Notes under the pieces: generated by a model
Databases searched by the model: none
Seen by the model: the letters and a program-made list of their open reading frames with translations, nothing else
Told to the model about the DNA's origin: nothing
Assembly (NCBI GenBank): GCA_047495785.1
Contig: JBLDXI010000024.1
Coordinates: forward strand, 744,001 to 808,000
Direction: 5' to 3'
Origin: Lepidodermella squamata
Lineage: Eukaryota; Gastrotricha
DNA: 64,000 nt
Translations under genes and position numbers: made by a program
Shown: piece after piece, positions 1 to 10,124 of the stretch
Numbering within the stretch: the first letter of the stretch is position 1
Layout of the letters: every line of letters starts with the position of its first letter

Positions 1-637
1 AACATCTTGGACCGCTTGAGTTTTCGCAAACATAATCCAAGAGCAAGTGCTGATTAAAATTAATCCATTGAGATTCGTTGTCTTGCTGACATGAAGCATT
101 GCTTTGCTGTTAGCGTCGGCTCTCGACAGTGCCCGTCTCGCAACAGTGAACACTGAACTAGAAGATTTTCATCAAAACGTGTCGCTGTAGGTGTTCGTCA
201 AGTCGCGCGGCTGAGAATCGTATAGATGTCAGATAAGCAGAAAAACACCATCGTATGCAATTATTAGTTAGCGAATTACTTTATTACTGCCAGGAAAGTT
301 CACTAACCCTTGCGGCAATTTGCTATTAAAACAAACAACTCTTATTGTTCACAGCCAAAGGTGACAGGTTACAAAACAGCATTAGCATGTTACTGGCTGT
401 CTTCATCGCGATTCTCATTATTTGCAGCGTGGAAAATAAAGCCGCTAAATAGACATCCGAAATACGTACGCGTTTTAAACGGAACGCTCCAGATTTATCC
501 AGCCGATGATATCAGCTGATGCTGCTTTTTGTGTACATACAATTTCACCATCGATTCAACGCATAAATTTCACGCAGCAGCTACTCGAAAAATTGTTGCG
601 TACAAAATTTTACTTCATCTAAATTTGAAAAAGTCCT

Positions 638-1337
638 CTAAAATAATACTATCGATATTAAAAGCATGAGCAATGAGGAAATGAATGAGAATCTCGGGAT
701 AGAACTGGCGTTGCACTGATTTTTGCAGCAGTAACAGTCTTGGTAACCGCTTTCTGGAAAGCCTGGAACAGCAGTTTTCGATGAGCAGCCATAAGTACAA
801 TAGTCTACGATGTCACAAATTTTAACCAGAAGCATACTCAAGAAAAAAATAAGTGCATACTTGGACAATTGGTACACGACGCTCCGTAAACACATGCACG
901 CACGGTCGTTATGTCACCTGTTTAAGAAATGACTAGGATGGAGACAATTGGCATCGGAAAATTGTGAAATGTAAATACCTGAGACCCAATAGTAGACTCT
1001 TTTCTGGAATAGAAATGATCCTGTTAGCAAAATAGTCAGAATTATCCAGCAAACTTACCAAACAAGCGATACAATTTTGCTGAACCTGCGCGGCAGTCGC
1101 TGTTGAGTAGACGGCCCAGCAACTGTATGTCCCAGGTCCATCCGATAAGACTGAAGTCCTGTTTACTAATTCACCATATAAGCAAGGTAACATGCTTATT
1201 TTTCATTAACAAAATTATTTACAAGGCAATATTGACGATGATCGATTCGCTTTCACAACCATGGCGTAGACCGATTGTTCGCTTAGCGCCATCACAAAGA
1301 GCGCAACTGATAGACTCCACCGATGACCTGTCTTCAT
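638..1337 (-). CDS. Probable Ly6/uPAR-like cysteine-rich, GPI-anchored protein (incomplete model)
   Basis: I see a likely signal-peptide exon (ATG at 1337, donor after 1223) and a second exon (about 1165-1059, phase matches) carrying a Cys-Trp and a Cys-Ile-Ala-Cys. A terminal exon ends at the stop at 638 and holds seven more cysteines, including a Cys-Cys-x-x-x-Cys-Asn ending. A hydrophobic tail of about 18 residues follows it. Cys-Cys followed by Cys-Asn and then a hydrophobic C-terminus is the hallmark of Ly6/uPAR three-finger domains with a GPI-attachment signal. The join between exon 2 and the terminal exon (about 1058-850) is not resolved, and a further small exon is likely. The ligand is unknown. 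The terminal segment could alternatively be a separate short gene. Family assignment is inference from cysteine spacing only. Confidence 0.45.
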
Positions 1338-2044
1338 TATTATTTCTGAAGTGATGAAAATGACATTCGTGTTTTCCCGGCAGTTGCATCTTTGTTGTTG
1401 ATAATAACTCTTGTTGGGCATGTGAGGTATATATTATATTTAGTTCACGCGACAAATATTTGCAATTTGTCTCTGAGGTCAAAAGCACCGAGCAATTTGT
1501 CAGACTGTGGTCACGTTCAAAGCAACGCAGTCACAAACAAATACTGCAAAACAATTAAAGATGATGGACGCCGTCAATTTAATACCTGGCTTTTTTGTAA
1601 ATGAATGTTGCTAGAAGAAATACCATGTGTTTTCGATTGAAAATTAAGAATAAATTCTCAAATTTTCATCCCATGTTATTTCTGATCTCTACTCATAGCA
1701 GTTTCAAGTCAAAATTGAATAGCTTATGAATAATCGTGAATAAAAGTGAAATGCCAGTTATCATTTATAATACAAATTTCCACGATAAGTGCAGTTGAAT
1801 TTTGACTCTGGACCAATAGGCATAACAAAACCAGTCGCGGAAACTAAATCACAGAATTTAATTCAGCAGAACCTAGATTTCAATTGAATCTGGATCTAAT
1901 AAAATTCTAGTCAAACATAATCCACAATCCAAAACTCAAGGTTTTCTAGTGTTAAATAATTAAAGTATAAAATTGGCCGTTCTTCAAACGACTGCAACGC
2001 ATCTGCAAAAATGAAATACTTAGTATTAGGCATTAGGCATTAAA

Positions 2045-2133
2045 TCAAATCTGATTAGTCGGAAGGTTTGAAATCTGATTGGTTCACTCAAACAGCGCGC
2101 GACACGCACCATTTTATTAGTTTTCCACGATCA
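2045..2133 (+). repeat. Solo, divergent copy of the tRNA-cluster repeat arm
   Basis: By eye this segment aligns with the left arm at 8991-9087. The shared blocks include CTGATT-GTCGG, a second GATTGG and GCGACACGCACCATTT. I estimate about 80% identity. No inverted partner was found near it, so it looks like a dispersed repeat rather than a feature tied only to tRNA genes. Confidence 0.6.
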
Positions 2134-2381
2134 CACTTTTCAAGAGATGATTCTCATAAAGTTTCTAGATAAAAGTTCTTGGAGGATGATGAATGATGCG
2201 TGCATTTTAGTCTGTCTGTTGTGATTTGTGATTCGTCATGGAGGCATCTCACGCTCGGCTTCACACTTAAAATTCATATATAATCAGATAAGGCAAAGTA
2301 AAACAACCCTGAAGATGATTAGACCGACTTTTCGATATAACTAAACGGCTGCGGACTGTTATTTGGGTGTTGATCTCGGAA

Positions 2382-2401
2382 GATGGATGGATGGATGGAT
2401 C
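2382..2401. repeat. GATG microsatellite
   Basis: Five tandem GATG-type units in otherwise non-coding DNA. Confidence 0.8.
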
Positions 2402-2598
2402 ATTAAGCCCAATCGCCAGTCACCCGACGATATGCTTGGGCTTCAGTTTGAGAGTTTAGAACCCGAGTAGCCGTTGTGGCGATGTTTTACATGGGCCAAG
2501 TGGGACAAAGGATTAGAAAAATAGATTAAGGATATAATAAAATAATGTTTTCGAGTTGTTCTGTAGCGAATTCGACCATGTAGGCAGCTGGACGCATG

Positions 2599-2620
2599 CT
2601 ATTTGCTATTTGCTATTTGC
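2599..2620. repeat. CTATTTG short tandem repeat
   Basis: Three tandem copies of a seven-base unit, CTATTTG, within intergenic DNA. Confidence 0.75.
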
Positions 2621-4194
2621 CGGGGTTTATGTAAGACCTCGATAACGATTTCAAAAAACGCGCCAAAAAGACGCGTTGCCATAACAACAGAACTATCTCA
2701 GTTATTCTTTATTCAGACTTTTAATCAATTTTTTGAAAATATATAATTAATTAGGTCAAGATTGCGCGCGCTCATCAGTCTCTTTTTTTAGGGGCAAATG
2801 TTTGGTTTTGGCGCTTCACGCCGTATTCACGGGGACTATGCGTGAACAAACTGCACGAAGCGTGCTGTGTGTAAGGCTGCCTTTATAACCCTAGCAGCAG
2901 AAGGCGTGGAACGGCTTGAAAAATGCTCTTTTGCGTGATCAGTGATATTTAAGTTAGCTATTCGTCCTGTTTAGCGTTGAATCAGATCCCTTCTTAATTC
3001 TTAATTTGTCATTTGGCAGTACTAACCCATAGGCTAACCCTCGACACTCTCAACGCTCAGAAGCGCATGCACTCCTAGTTCTAACATGGAATTAAATGGT
3101 AATGCCTCGTTTCAAATTGAAAATAGGCACCTCAGGTCTCGCGATGTCACACATGCATCCTATGTCACTCTGTTTGACTCCTATTTTTGTATTTATGAAC
3201 CCAGGTAACTTAGACTCAGTGACTCCGTGCTCTGGGATTTAAAATTTGCTTTATTACCCTTGCGCGCCCACCGTAGTGGGATGAAAGGTATTAATGCCTG
3301 CTGGCGTATCCGACTACCGGGTATGCTGTGTTTTCTGTTCAGCTTTCCCTTTGGATGATTTTGCCATTTCTGCCAATTCCGCTTTATCGCTTAAATATTG
3401 CAAAATTTGAAGCTATTTTGGTAGAACTAACCAAATAGGTTCTAGTTTCTCCACCTAGATCCTAGATGAACCTGAATCGTTCCTTTGAATCGCTTCTATG
3501 ACTCACCGCTTTTGCCTTATTTGGCATATTATTTGGTCACTTCGAAAATTCATATTATTTTTTTGCAATAAGCTATCTCAGGCTATCCTTGGCACTACGC
3601 ATATTCCTGTTAATACCTGAAAGCGGGTTCAATGCCCGATAATCGCAGGAATATCCGCAATAATTGCAGTTCGTGGATTATTTTTTGCGTGGTGCTACTT
3701 TGATTGTGTCAAATGCAATTTTCTGGTGGAAGGGTATTTTCCACGCCTCGAATACTAAATCATGGTCTTTATAAGCATTAAAAAATTGGGTGAAGACCTT
3801 AGGCTGCGTGCCAAAAAGTATGCTAACGAGTGGTTAGGACTTCACGTGTCAGATGGTGTGGCATTTGAAAGGCCAGTACATTTATGTGAGAAGTGCGTTG
3901 CGCTCTCATTTTTTACTTGGTCTGCGTGCACGTGTATTTGTTAACCGCGCTGCGCAAAAAAACTAGCTCATTATGCAGAGCCGCATAGCGCATCGGTACT
4001 GCTCTAATATGTTACAGAGAATAATCGGCTAAAGCAAAGCCACACAAACGAATAACAGTAGGAAGTGTAGGTCTGCCATAATATCAAATTATTACTCGTG
4101 CTTCAAAATAATCAACCAGCCAATCCTTTGCCCTTATCGGTGGTCATCACTTTAATCGATGTTGTTTGCGTTATATTCAGATATATTATTTGAA

Positions 4195-5435
4195 ATGAGT
4201 CAACAAGCCTGTCATAACGGCTCAACACCCGATCCTTATCTAGCTGTCAACGATAGCGACGTGCAAAATTTATTGGTGTTGATCAGAAGTAACAACAATT
4301 ATTTGGCGTCAGGTGAGACTAAGAGGCTTTCTAATTCAATAATTCACCGTTGATGATTTTAGCTCCTCATAAAGACGCGATTCCTTTCTACGCTGGGGGT
4401 AAACTTGTAGGATTGATAAAAGAGGCCTTCGTATCCTTTTTTACTCAATTTCCGGATGTCTTTCAAATCGAAAAATCAAAGGCATACAACGGTTATCCTG
4501 AGCGAGTAACGCGAATATCCTTGTTGGACAAATTCGACACATGCGAGTCACGAACTGCTGCGCTTCGAATCGTAGTCAACGAATTGCGTCAACACAGCAG
4601 TATTCTTGTCGCCCTAAAAGGCTGGCGAGATGAGGTGAGATTGATTAATCTGAAATGTCTGCGGTTTAAATTTGAACTATTGCAGGATTATTCAGCTTAT
4701 CATCACTTCCACGAAGGTCCTATCTTCCAGATGGAACGCGCTGCGACATGTATTTTCGGTATTCGGAGATACGGCGTTCACATCAACGGGTTCATGCGCA
4801 ATGAAACAACGGGCGCTATCGATCGAATGTGGGTTGCTCAACGCGCAATGAACAAACCTACCTATCCCGGCCTTCTCGATAACATGGCTGCTGGCGGCCT
4901 TACCAGCGGCTACAAAATCATCGATGTCGCGAAGAAAGAACTTCAAGAAGAAGCATCAGTGGATGAGCAGTTATCCGAAAGATTGAAGTCGGCTGGAGTT
5001 CTAAGGTTAAATTTTCCTCTTCATTTATTGAATTTTTCTGGAAAAATTGAAATATATAGCTACTGCTACGAAGATGAACGTGGGATCTGTCCGGAGGTGC
5101 TTTTCGCTTACGATTTGGAGTTGCCTTCTACTTTCCGGCCGGCGAATTCAGATGGCGAAGTGCAAGGCTTTGTCCTCAAGACTATTCCAGAGGTATTTAA
5201 GTTGATTCAGCAACCGAACTTCAAACCCAATTCGGCCCTCGTAATCCTCGACTTTCTCATTCGGCACGGATTTTTCACCCCAGAAAACAGTAAGTTGATT
5301 TTGATGTGACTTGGACCAAATTCTGATTATTTGTTTGTGTACACAGCTAGTTACTACGGCTACTTGGTTCAAAATATGCACGTTGATCCTTTTGCCCACT
5401 TTGCTCCTCTCCTGCAATCGCCGTTGATTGTTTAG
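4195..5435 (+). CDS. Nudix hydrolase of the TNR3 / DUF4743 type
   Basis: Five exons (4195-4312, 4363-4634, 4686-5005, 5060-5289, 5347-5435) join in frame to 342 residues. The N-terminal half matches the DUF4743 region that precedes the Nudix fold in yeast TNR3-like and plant NUDX20/24-like proteins; key markers are Gly-Trp-Arg-Asp-Glu and Phe-x-Met-Glu-Arg-Ala-Ala. The C-terminal half carries a Nudix box around GGLTSG...KKELQEEA, with the Glu-x-x-Glu-Glu metal ligands present and the usual Arg replaced by Lys. Downstream SYCYEDERG and DLELP are also family landmarks. In yeast the stand-alone domain removes damaged thiamine diphosphate derivatives; that role is known for relatives and only inferred here. 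There is no thiamine pyrophosphokinase domain. A pyrimidine-rich AG 12 bases before the ATG could be a trans-splice site. Confidence 0.85.
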
Positions 5436-7355
5436 CCCGAGTGAGTCATCCTAGATTTTACTCATAATTTCAATATAAATGATGACCAAAGGCGAATTCA
5501 ATAGCTGTCTCGATTTTTAATCGATTGAAAGCAATGTGAACACATCTATAACTGATTTTTCAATCCAAAATTGATCTATAATTGATATAACGTTGTCAAT
5601 AGTGATCTAATTTTTTGTTTTTTTTTTCTCCAGGAATTTCAAATCTACCTGATGGTCTCCGTTATCAGCCATACTTTCATAAATGACATTGAAAATACGC
5701 TATATTAAAGAGATTGTTGTTCTTTTACTATGAATAATTATATGGAAACGCTTCCTCCGTCAGATTGTTTTGCTGGTCTGGTCTACTCTGTAAATAAAAT
5801 AACCGAGAATTGATTGAAATTATTGTAAAAATTGTATTTTGATGCTGATTTCTACTGAATGAGAGAAGCTCTCGGTGAATCTTCATACGTTATGACCAGC
5901 AGAATTAATCGCACTTCGACACGTATTGACTCGGAATTGTATTTAGTATAGCGAAGTCCTTGATTCAAAATAGCCTAAAAGGCATGTAGGTATTATTTTT
6001 GTCGGACCATATGTAAGCAGTTTATTCAAAATTATCACTGCATACCAGCTCATCTCACCACTTCTGTGAATCGAATATCTTTTAGAATGTAAACAAGATC
6101 TTATACTCCCAATTTGCGAAATTTGATTGAACCAAATCTTGAATGATTTTTGTACATTAAAAAGTTGGATTGGCATTGCCAGCCACTACTTTCATGATCG
6201 TTACTTATGAATATTATACTAAACTTGAATAGCATATCACGCTGTGTATTTTTTGTTTGATGAAAATTATGCGAGGATGATTTATGCCACGTGAAGTGCC
6301 TGTTTGCAATTATTCTGTCAAATTTATGTATAATTTTGCGATTCCATTTTACTTTTGAGTAATAATAATGATGGCTATTCTTGTTTGATGGCAGCGCATT
6401 TTCATTTGTGACGAGGAACAACGGTTGAATCCGTACCTTTCTTGTTATGATTATACAACGGTGTCAATATTTTGCTTCATGAGAGAAAGGAAAATAAAAA
6501 TACCCACCGAAAAAATATCGTTGGTTTTCAGGGTTAATTTCTGTTTCATGAAAATATAATTCCCCGAGGCACCAACAAGTCCCTTTTACAAAACGGGTAC
6601 CTTGTTAAACAAGAGATAAGATAACTTATCCGCATTGCGATAATGAAACTGGGTCGGTGCATGATAACAAACTTACCCGAGTTTTTAACGGAAAGGCCCT
6701 GAGTACCAGTCTCTGAGAAAAAGACGGAAACATAGTGTACTTAATTGCTGCTGGCGAGCGCGTTCCAACTAGATAACTCGAGCCTAATGTTTAACGGTGA
6801 CGTTATCTACCTTTCGTCGTCAATTCTAAATTCTAATAAGTAAAGACAAAAACTTTGAATTTAGACAAGCTTTCAATCAATTCCGAGCTGCAGGGAACAC
6901 TGGTGTAAAATATTCGCTCCTTTTAATACATTTAAGCACATGGCTTACTTATCGCAAAAATTCACAAGCCGGGCTTTGGGTCGAATATTCTATGGGCCTA
7001 TCAAATAGAGATGACTGAGATTTGAGATTGACCGTTGAGTCTTGAGTCTGCAGAGCGTCATTAATTACCTACTGGGTTGTGTTTTTTATTGCGAGATCGC
7101 AATTTTCAACCATTGTGTTGAAAATTTCTCAGTTTTTCGAATTTGTGAACGACGGCGCCCGTATGATTCGAGATCACTCTTTCCATCGTTTCAATTTTCT
7201 GAATTTTTCAGTGCAAACAACCCGCCTTATTTTGGACACATTTTTGGTTCAACCACGTTCAACGTCCTTTCGTAGGAAAAATTCTCAAAAATCAGCTTTA
7301 TAGGTATTTCAACAGCATTGAAACCACTGGAAAGCCCTTCATCACAGTTTAATAC
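5436..7355. other. Intergenic stretch, no gene recognised
   Basis: AT-rich DNA. A poly-pyrimidine run and short hairpins are visible, but no frame with domain content or splice-compatible partners was found. Confidence 0.5.
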
Positions 7356-8049
7356 AGTGTGATTCAGAAAGGCCGCCCTAACCACGATTAGCATTTTTTC
7401 CCTCTTGTTTTTTCCCCAAAAAATTTTTCTAAGTCCGCGCGTGCCGACTCGGAAAAAAATTTCGCGAAAAAATAATAATAGCCAAGAATTAAAATAATAA
7501 ATCTAAAACAGATAAGACTATGATAAAATGGCGACTGACAAGAATAGATGGGCAGGATGAAGAAAAATCTGAACAGGGAACAGTTTAGCTTTTGACAGGA
7601 GAAGCAAAACTACCATTTCGCATTTTGAAATTCCGAAAAACTACCATGAGGAATTGATAATTAAATGCGGACTATAACTCCGAAAAGCTGAAACTGTCGT
7701 TTAACAAATAAGTGAAATGCATGGGAGCGGCGCTTGCTGTTCTTAAAAGCACTGAAAAAGTTGTGGAAAAACCTGAAAACTGCCTCTAATAGGACCGAAA
7801 TTTGATTGATTACTGCAAGCTTTTTTGCTATCTGACGTGATTGGCGTGATCGAGTTGATGCTCATGATCGGCGTGATCGGCATGATTTGTGTGATCGTCA
7901 TGAAAAAACGCCAAATGAAAGATAATAACACGCGTTCATTCATCACACAAACTGGAAAAAACTGATGAATCCGATCCAATTTTTTCTACGGCCGTGTCAA
8001 ACACGTGCCTGTTTATGATGCGCTCGGGCGCCCTTTCTGAATCACACTG
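7356..8049. mobile_element. Non-autonomous DNA transposon with 24-bp TIRs and TA target duplication
   Basis: The ends form terminal inverted repeats of 24 bp starting CAGTGTGATTCAGAAAGG, with one mismatch (7356-7379 and 8026-8049). TA dinucleotides flank both ends (7354-7355 and 8050-8051), as in Tc1/mariner-type insertion. The 694-bp interior has no transposase frame. It contains a degenerate GATCGGCGT-type tandem array near 7838-7905. I infer a MITE-like derivative mobilised in trans. Confidence 0.8.
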
Positions 8050-8102
8050 TAGAGCCGTAAAGAATATTTCGAAATTTGTCAAAGGCTTCCGATAATTTCA
8101 AG

Positions 8103-8330
8103 ATGCATAAATATAAAGGTAAAATATTGCCATTGCACAGCTGGCAGCGTGCATTTTTAACTAACCGCCTAGAATTGAAGCAAGTACGCGATCACATATT
8201 TCAACGGGCAAACTGGATGGATCCAGGATCCACAGTAGTTGGACTGGCGATGCGGGCTTTTTCGGACCTGAGGACGGGTGATGTGTGTCTGAGAATTAAA
8301 TGCCCCCATTTCGATATGTTCGATGTATAG
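8103..8330 (+). CDS. Short unidentified open frame
   Basis: An ATG-initiated frame of 75 codons follows the transposon end directly. Its composition is protein-like, but no motif is recognised and it has no evident splice partners. It may be a chance frame or a gene fragment. Confidence 0.2.
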   Translation: MHKYKGKILPLHSWQRAFLTNRLELKQVRDHIFQRANWMDPGSTVVGLAMRAFSDLRTGDVCLRIKCPHFDMFDV

Positions 8331-8424
8331 AGAATAGAATGATATCAATCTCTGCGCTATGGTTCGATGCTAACGAAATTATATCTCTCAATTTCACTCA
8401 GACGCGACATCAACTTGAATGAAA

Positions 8425-8649
8425 TTAGCACCGGCCGGTTGCCTCGTTTACCGTGAAAATTCGGTCCAAGTTCAGCAGACAATCTGAGTCGCATGTCATC
8501 TCCGGGTGGATTTGAAGTTGTGACAAAATATTATCGCCCTTCACTTCTCGCTCCTGCCCAAGTGAAGGTACTTCAAATCTTAAGTATTTGCTTTTGATCG
8601 GCGCGTTGAGAAATACACCTTGGCGTTGACACAGCCAGGTGATGACCAC
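8425..8649 (-). CDS. Possible unidentified coding exon
   Basis: A 74-codon minus-strand frame with balanced amino-acid composition and three cysteines near its end. No ATG-led complete gene, domain or matching upstream exon was identified. It could be a terminal exon or a relic. Confidence 0.22.
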   Translation of the reverse strand: MVITWLCQRQGVFLNAPIKSKYLRFEVPSLGQEREVKGDNILSQLQIHPEMTCDSDCLLNLDRIFTVNEATGRC

Positions 8650-8990
8650 CTACATCATTGGATAGATGATCATCTCGAAAGGAGTATACGAAGTAAGTTT
8701 TGGGGCATATTCGGTTTTTACATTATATTGCAGCAATAATAATAAAATAGCTGCACCTTTCTAACGTAAGGCAACAACATACTCGAAATCATCAACAGGA
8801 CTCGAATGTCCAAAGGGTCACGGTTTAGGGACACTTCAATAAGTACATCACCTCATCAAAGCATATCAAAGAACTATCATCGAGTCCAACCTATTGAGAT
8901 TGATGTTAATGATCGACTGAAATACATATTTCTTTGGTTTGGGGTAAAAACCCGCCCACAACGAAGCGAAAATGCACGCTGAGCATAGAA

Positions 8991-9080
8991 TTAGTGGAAC
9001 CAGTGAATCCACAGTTATCTGATTGGTCGGATGGTTTAAAGTCTGTGATTGGTTGATTCAAAGACCACGCGACACGCACC
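8991..9080 (+). repeat. Left arm of inverted repeat bounding the tRNA cluster
   Basis: The 90 bp starting TTAGTGGAACCAGTGAATCC match the reverse complement of 10035-10124 with about seven differences by hand alignment. Similarity fades just inside the arm. The arm holds two ATTGG (inverted CCAAT) motifs. Confidence 0.88.
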
Positions 9081-9147
9081 ATTTAATGTTTTTCTGCGAT
9101 TATGAAATATGAAATGTAACGGAAAGTGACTACCTTTCTGCCATCAA

Positions 9148-9220
9148 GCCGAGATAGCTCAGTTGGGAGAGCGTTAGACTGAAGATCTAAAGGTCCCTGG
9201 TTCGATCCCGGGTCTCGGCG
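9148..9220 (+). tRNA. tRNA-Phe(GAA)
   Basis: Full cloverleaf. The acceptor GCCGAGA pairs with TCTCGGC, the D arm is GCTCAGTTGGGAGAGC, the anticodon loop contains GAA, and the T loop is TTCGATC. A T5 run just downstream suits RNA polymerase III termination. No intron and no encoded CCA. Confidence 0.94.
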
Positions 9221-9289
9221 TACCTTTTTGCGCTGTCATTGGCCTATCCTAATTGCCATGTTAGAAGCCCACGGGGATTTTCTATCGCA

Positions 9290-9361
9290 GGCCCGTTGGT
9301 CTAGGGGTATATTTCTCGCTTCGGGTGCGAGAGGTCTCGGGTTCAATTCCCGAACAGGCCC
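9290..9361 (+). tRNA. tRNA-Pro(CGG)
   Basis: Cloverleaf with acceptor GGCCCGT against ACAGGCC (one C-A mismatch), anticodon loop TTCGGGT giving CGG, and T loop TTCAATT. A T5 tract follows. The acceptor mismatch could be tolerated or could mark early decay. Confidence 0.88.
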
Positions 9362-9436
9362 ACTAGGTTTTTCTTCATTGAATTTCAACAAGCTATTGAA
9401 AATGCATCACATAATCCTGGCATTTAATTTCATATC

Positions 9437-9507
9437 TCCCTGATGGTCTAGTGGTTAGGATTCCGCGCTTTCACCTCGGCGGCCCGGGTTCGACTCGGGT
9501 CAGGGAA
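9437..9507 (+). tRNA. tRNA-Glu(TTC)
   Basis: Acceptor TCCCTGA pairs with TCAGGGA, the anticodon loop CTTTCAC gives TTC, and the T arm is CCCGG-TTCGACT-type. One mismatch lies in the anticodon stem. A TTTT run follows the 3' end. Confidence 0.85.
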
Positions 9508-9607
9508 AGTTTTGCTCCGAAATGAGGTTTCTGCAAACATCACTGCTTATCGCAAAAAATCGATCCTCAACTATAAGGTAAAACTTGCAGTAATTTTTTG
9601 GAAAGCT

Positions 9608-9694
9608 GGCGCCCTTCGGGAGACTCGAACCCCAGAAATTGCGATTAACGATTAACTGCTCACGGGAGACCAGGGTTCGAATCCCTGCCAAGGA
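9608..9694. pseudogene. Degenerate tRNA remnants in both orientations
   Basis: The plus strand shows an isolated T arm (CAGGG-TTCGAAT-CCCTG) followed by T5. The minus strand shows another T-arm-like GGGGTTCGAGTCTCC. Neither can be folded to a full cloverleaf because the acceptor partners and anticodon arms are missing. This looks like fused or scrambled tRNA copies. Confidence 0.5.
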
Positions 9695-9752
9695 GCTAGC
9701 TTTTTCCCCAATTTTAAAGCTAAACTATGCGTAATGGCCAAAAATGTACAAC

Positions 9753-9825
9753 CGCCCGATGTGGGGCTCGAACCCACGACCCTGGGATTAAGAGTCCCAT
9801 GCTCTACCGACTGAGCTAACCGGGC
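9753..9825 (-). tRNA. tRNA-Lys(CTT)
   Basis: Minus-strand cloverleaf. The acceptor GCCCGGT pairs with ATCGGGC, the D arm is GCTCAGTCGGTAGAGC, the anticodon loop is CTCTTAA (CTT) and the T loop is TTCGAGC. A T5 run follows at the 3' side on the minus strand. Confidence 0.94.
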
Positions 9826-9895
9826 TGAGACTGAGTAGTGTACTGCTAAATTTTATATTTCCTTGCTGGTATTACTTCTGGATTAAAAATATTTC

Positions 9896-9967
9896 GAAGC
9901 TGCCAAGAGTCGAACCTGGAATCTTCTGATACTTGATCAGATGTTACGTCTACTGAGCCACAGTCCT
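9896..9967 (-). pseudogene. Degenerate tRNA, probably Arg-derived
   Basis: The minus strand retains an A-box-like TGGCTCAGTAGACG and a TTCGACT T loop, with an anticodon stem resembling tRNA-Arg. The universally conserved U33 position is C, and the acceptor ends do not pair. Probably a tRNA pseudogene. Confidence 0.5.
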
Positions 9968-10034
9968 GCCTTCTTAGTCGAATACACTCTACTGGATATC
10001 ATGGAAAAACTAATCGCAGAAAGAAAAATTAAAA

Positions 10035-10124
10035 TGTGCGTATCGCGTGCTCTTTGAACCAACCAATCACAGACTTTAAACCGCCCGACCAATCAGATAA
10101 TTGTGGATTCACTGGTTCCACTAA
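10035..10124 (-). repeat. Right arm of inverted repeat bounding the tRNA cluster
   Basis: Reverse complement of the arm at 8991-9080, about 92% identical by eye. Together the arms enclose 954 bp holding all six tRNA-like sequences. No target-site duplication was seen outside the arms. Confidence 0.88.

Larger units (their letters stand above)
1338..4194. other. Intergenic stretch, no gene recognised
   Basis: AT-rich DNA with only short open frames. It contains a divergent solo copy of the repeat arm that flanks the tRNA cluster (about 2045-2133) and two short tandem repeats. A 60-codon frame at 3762-3944 looks partly protein-like in composition but has no recognisable domain or partner exon. 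Confidence 0.5.

Noticed and set aside
387-452. 21-codon plus-strand frame resembling a signal peptide
   Set aside because: It is very short, runs straight into a stop and has no convincing donor to connect it to further exons.
3762-3944. 60-codon plus-strand frame with protein-like start
   Set aside because: No domain, no splice partners and isolated in repeat-rich intergenic DNA.
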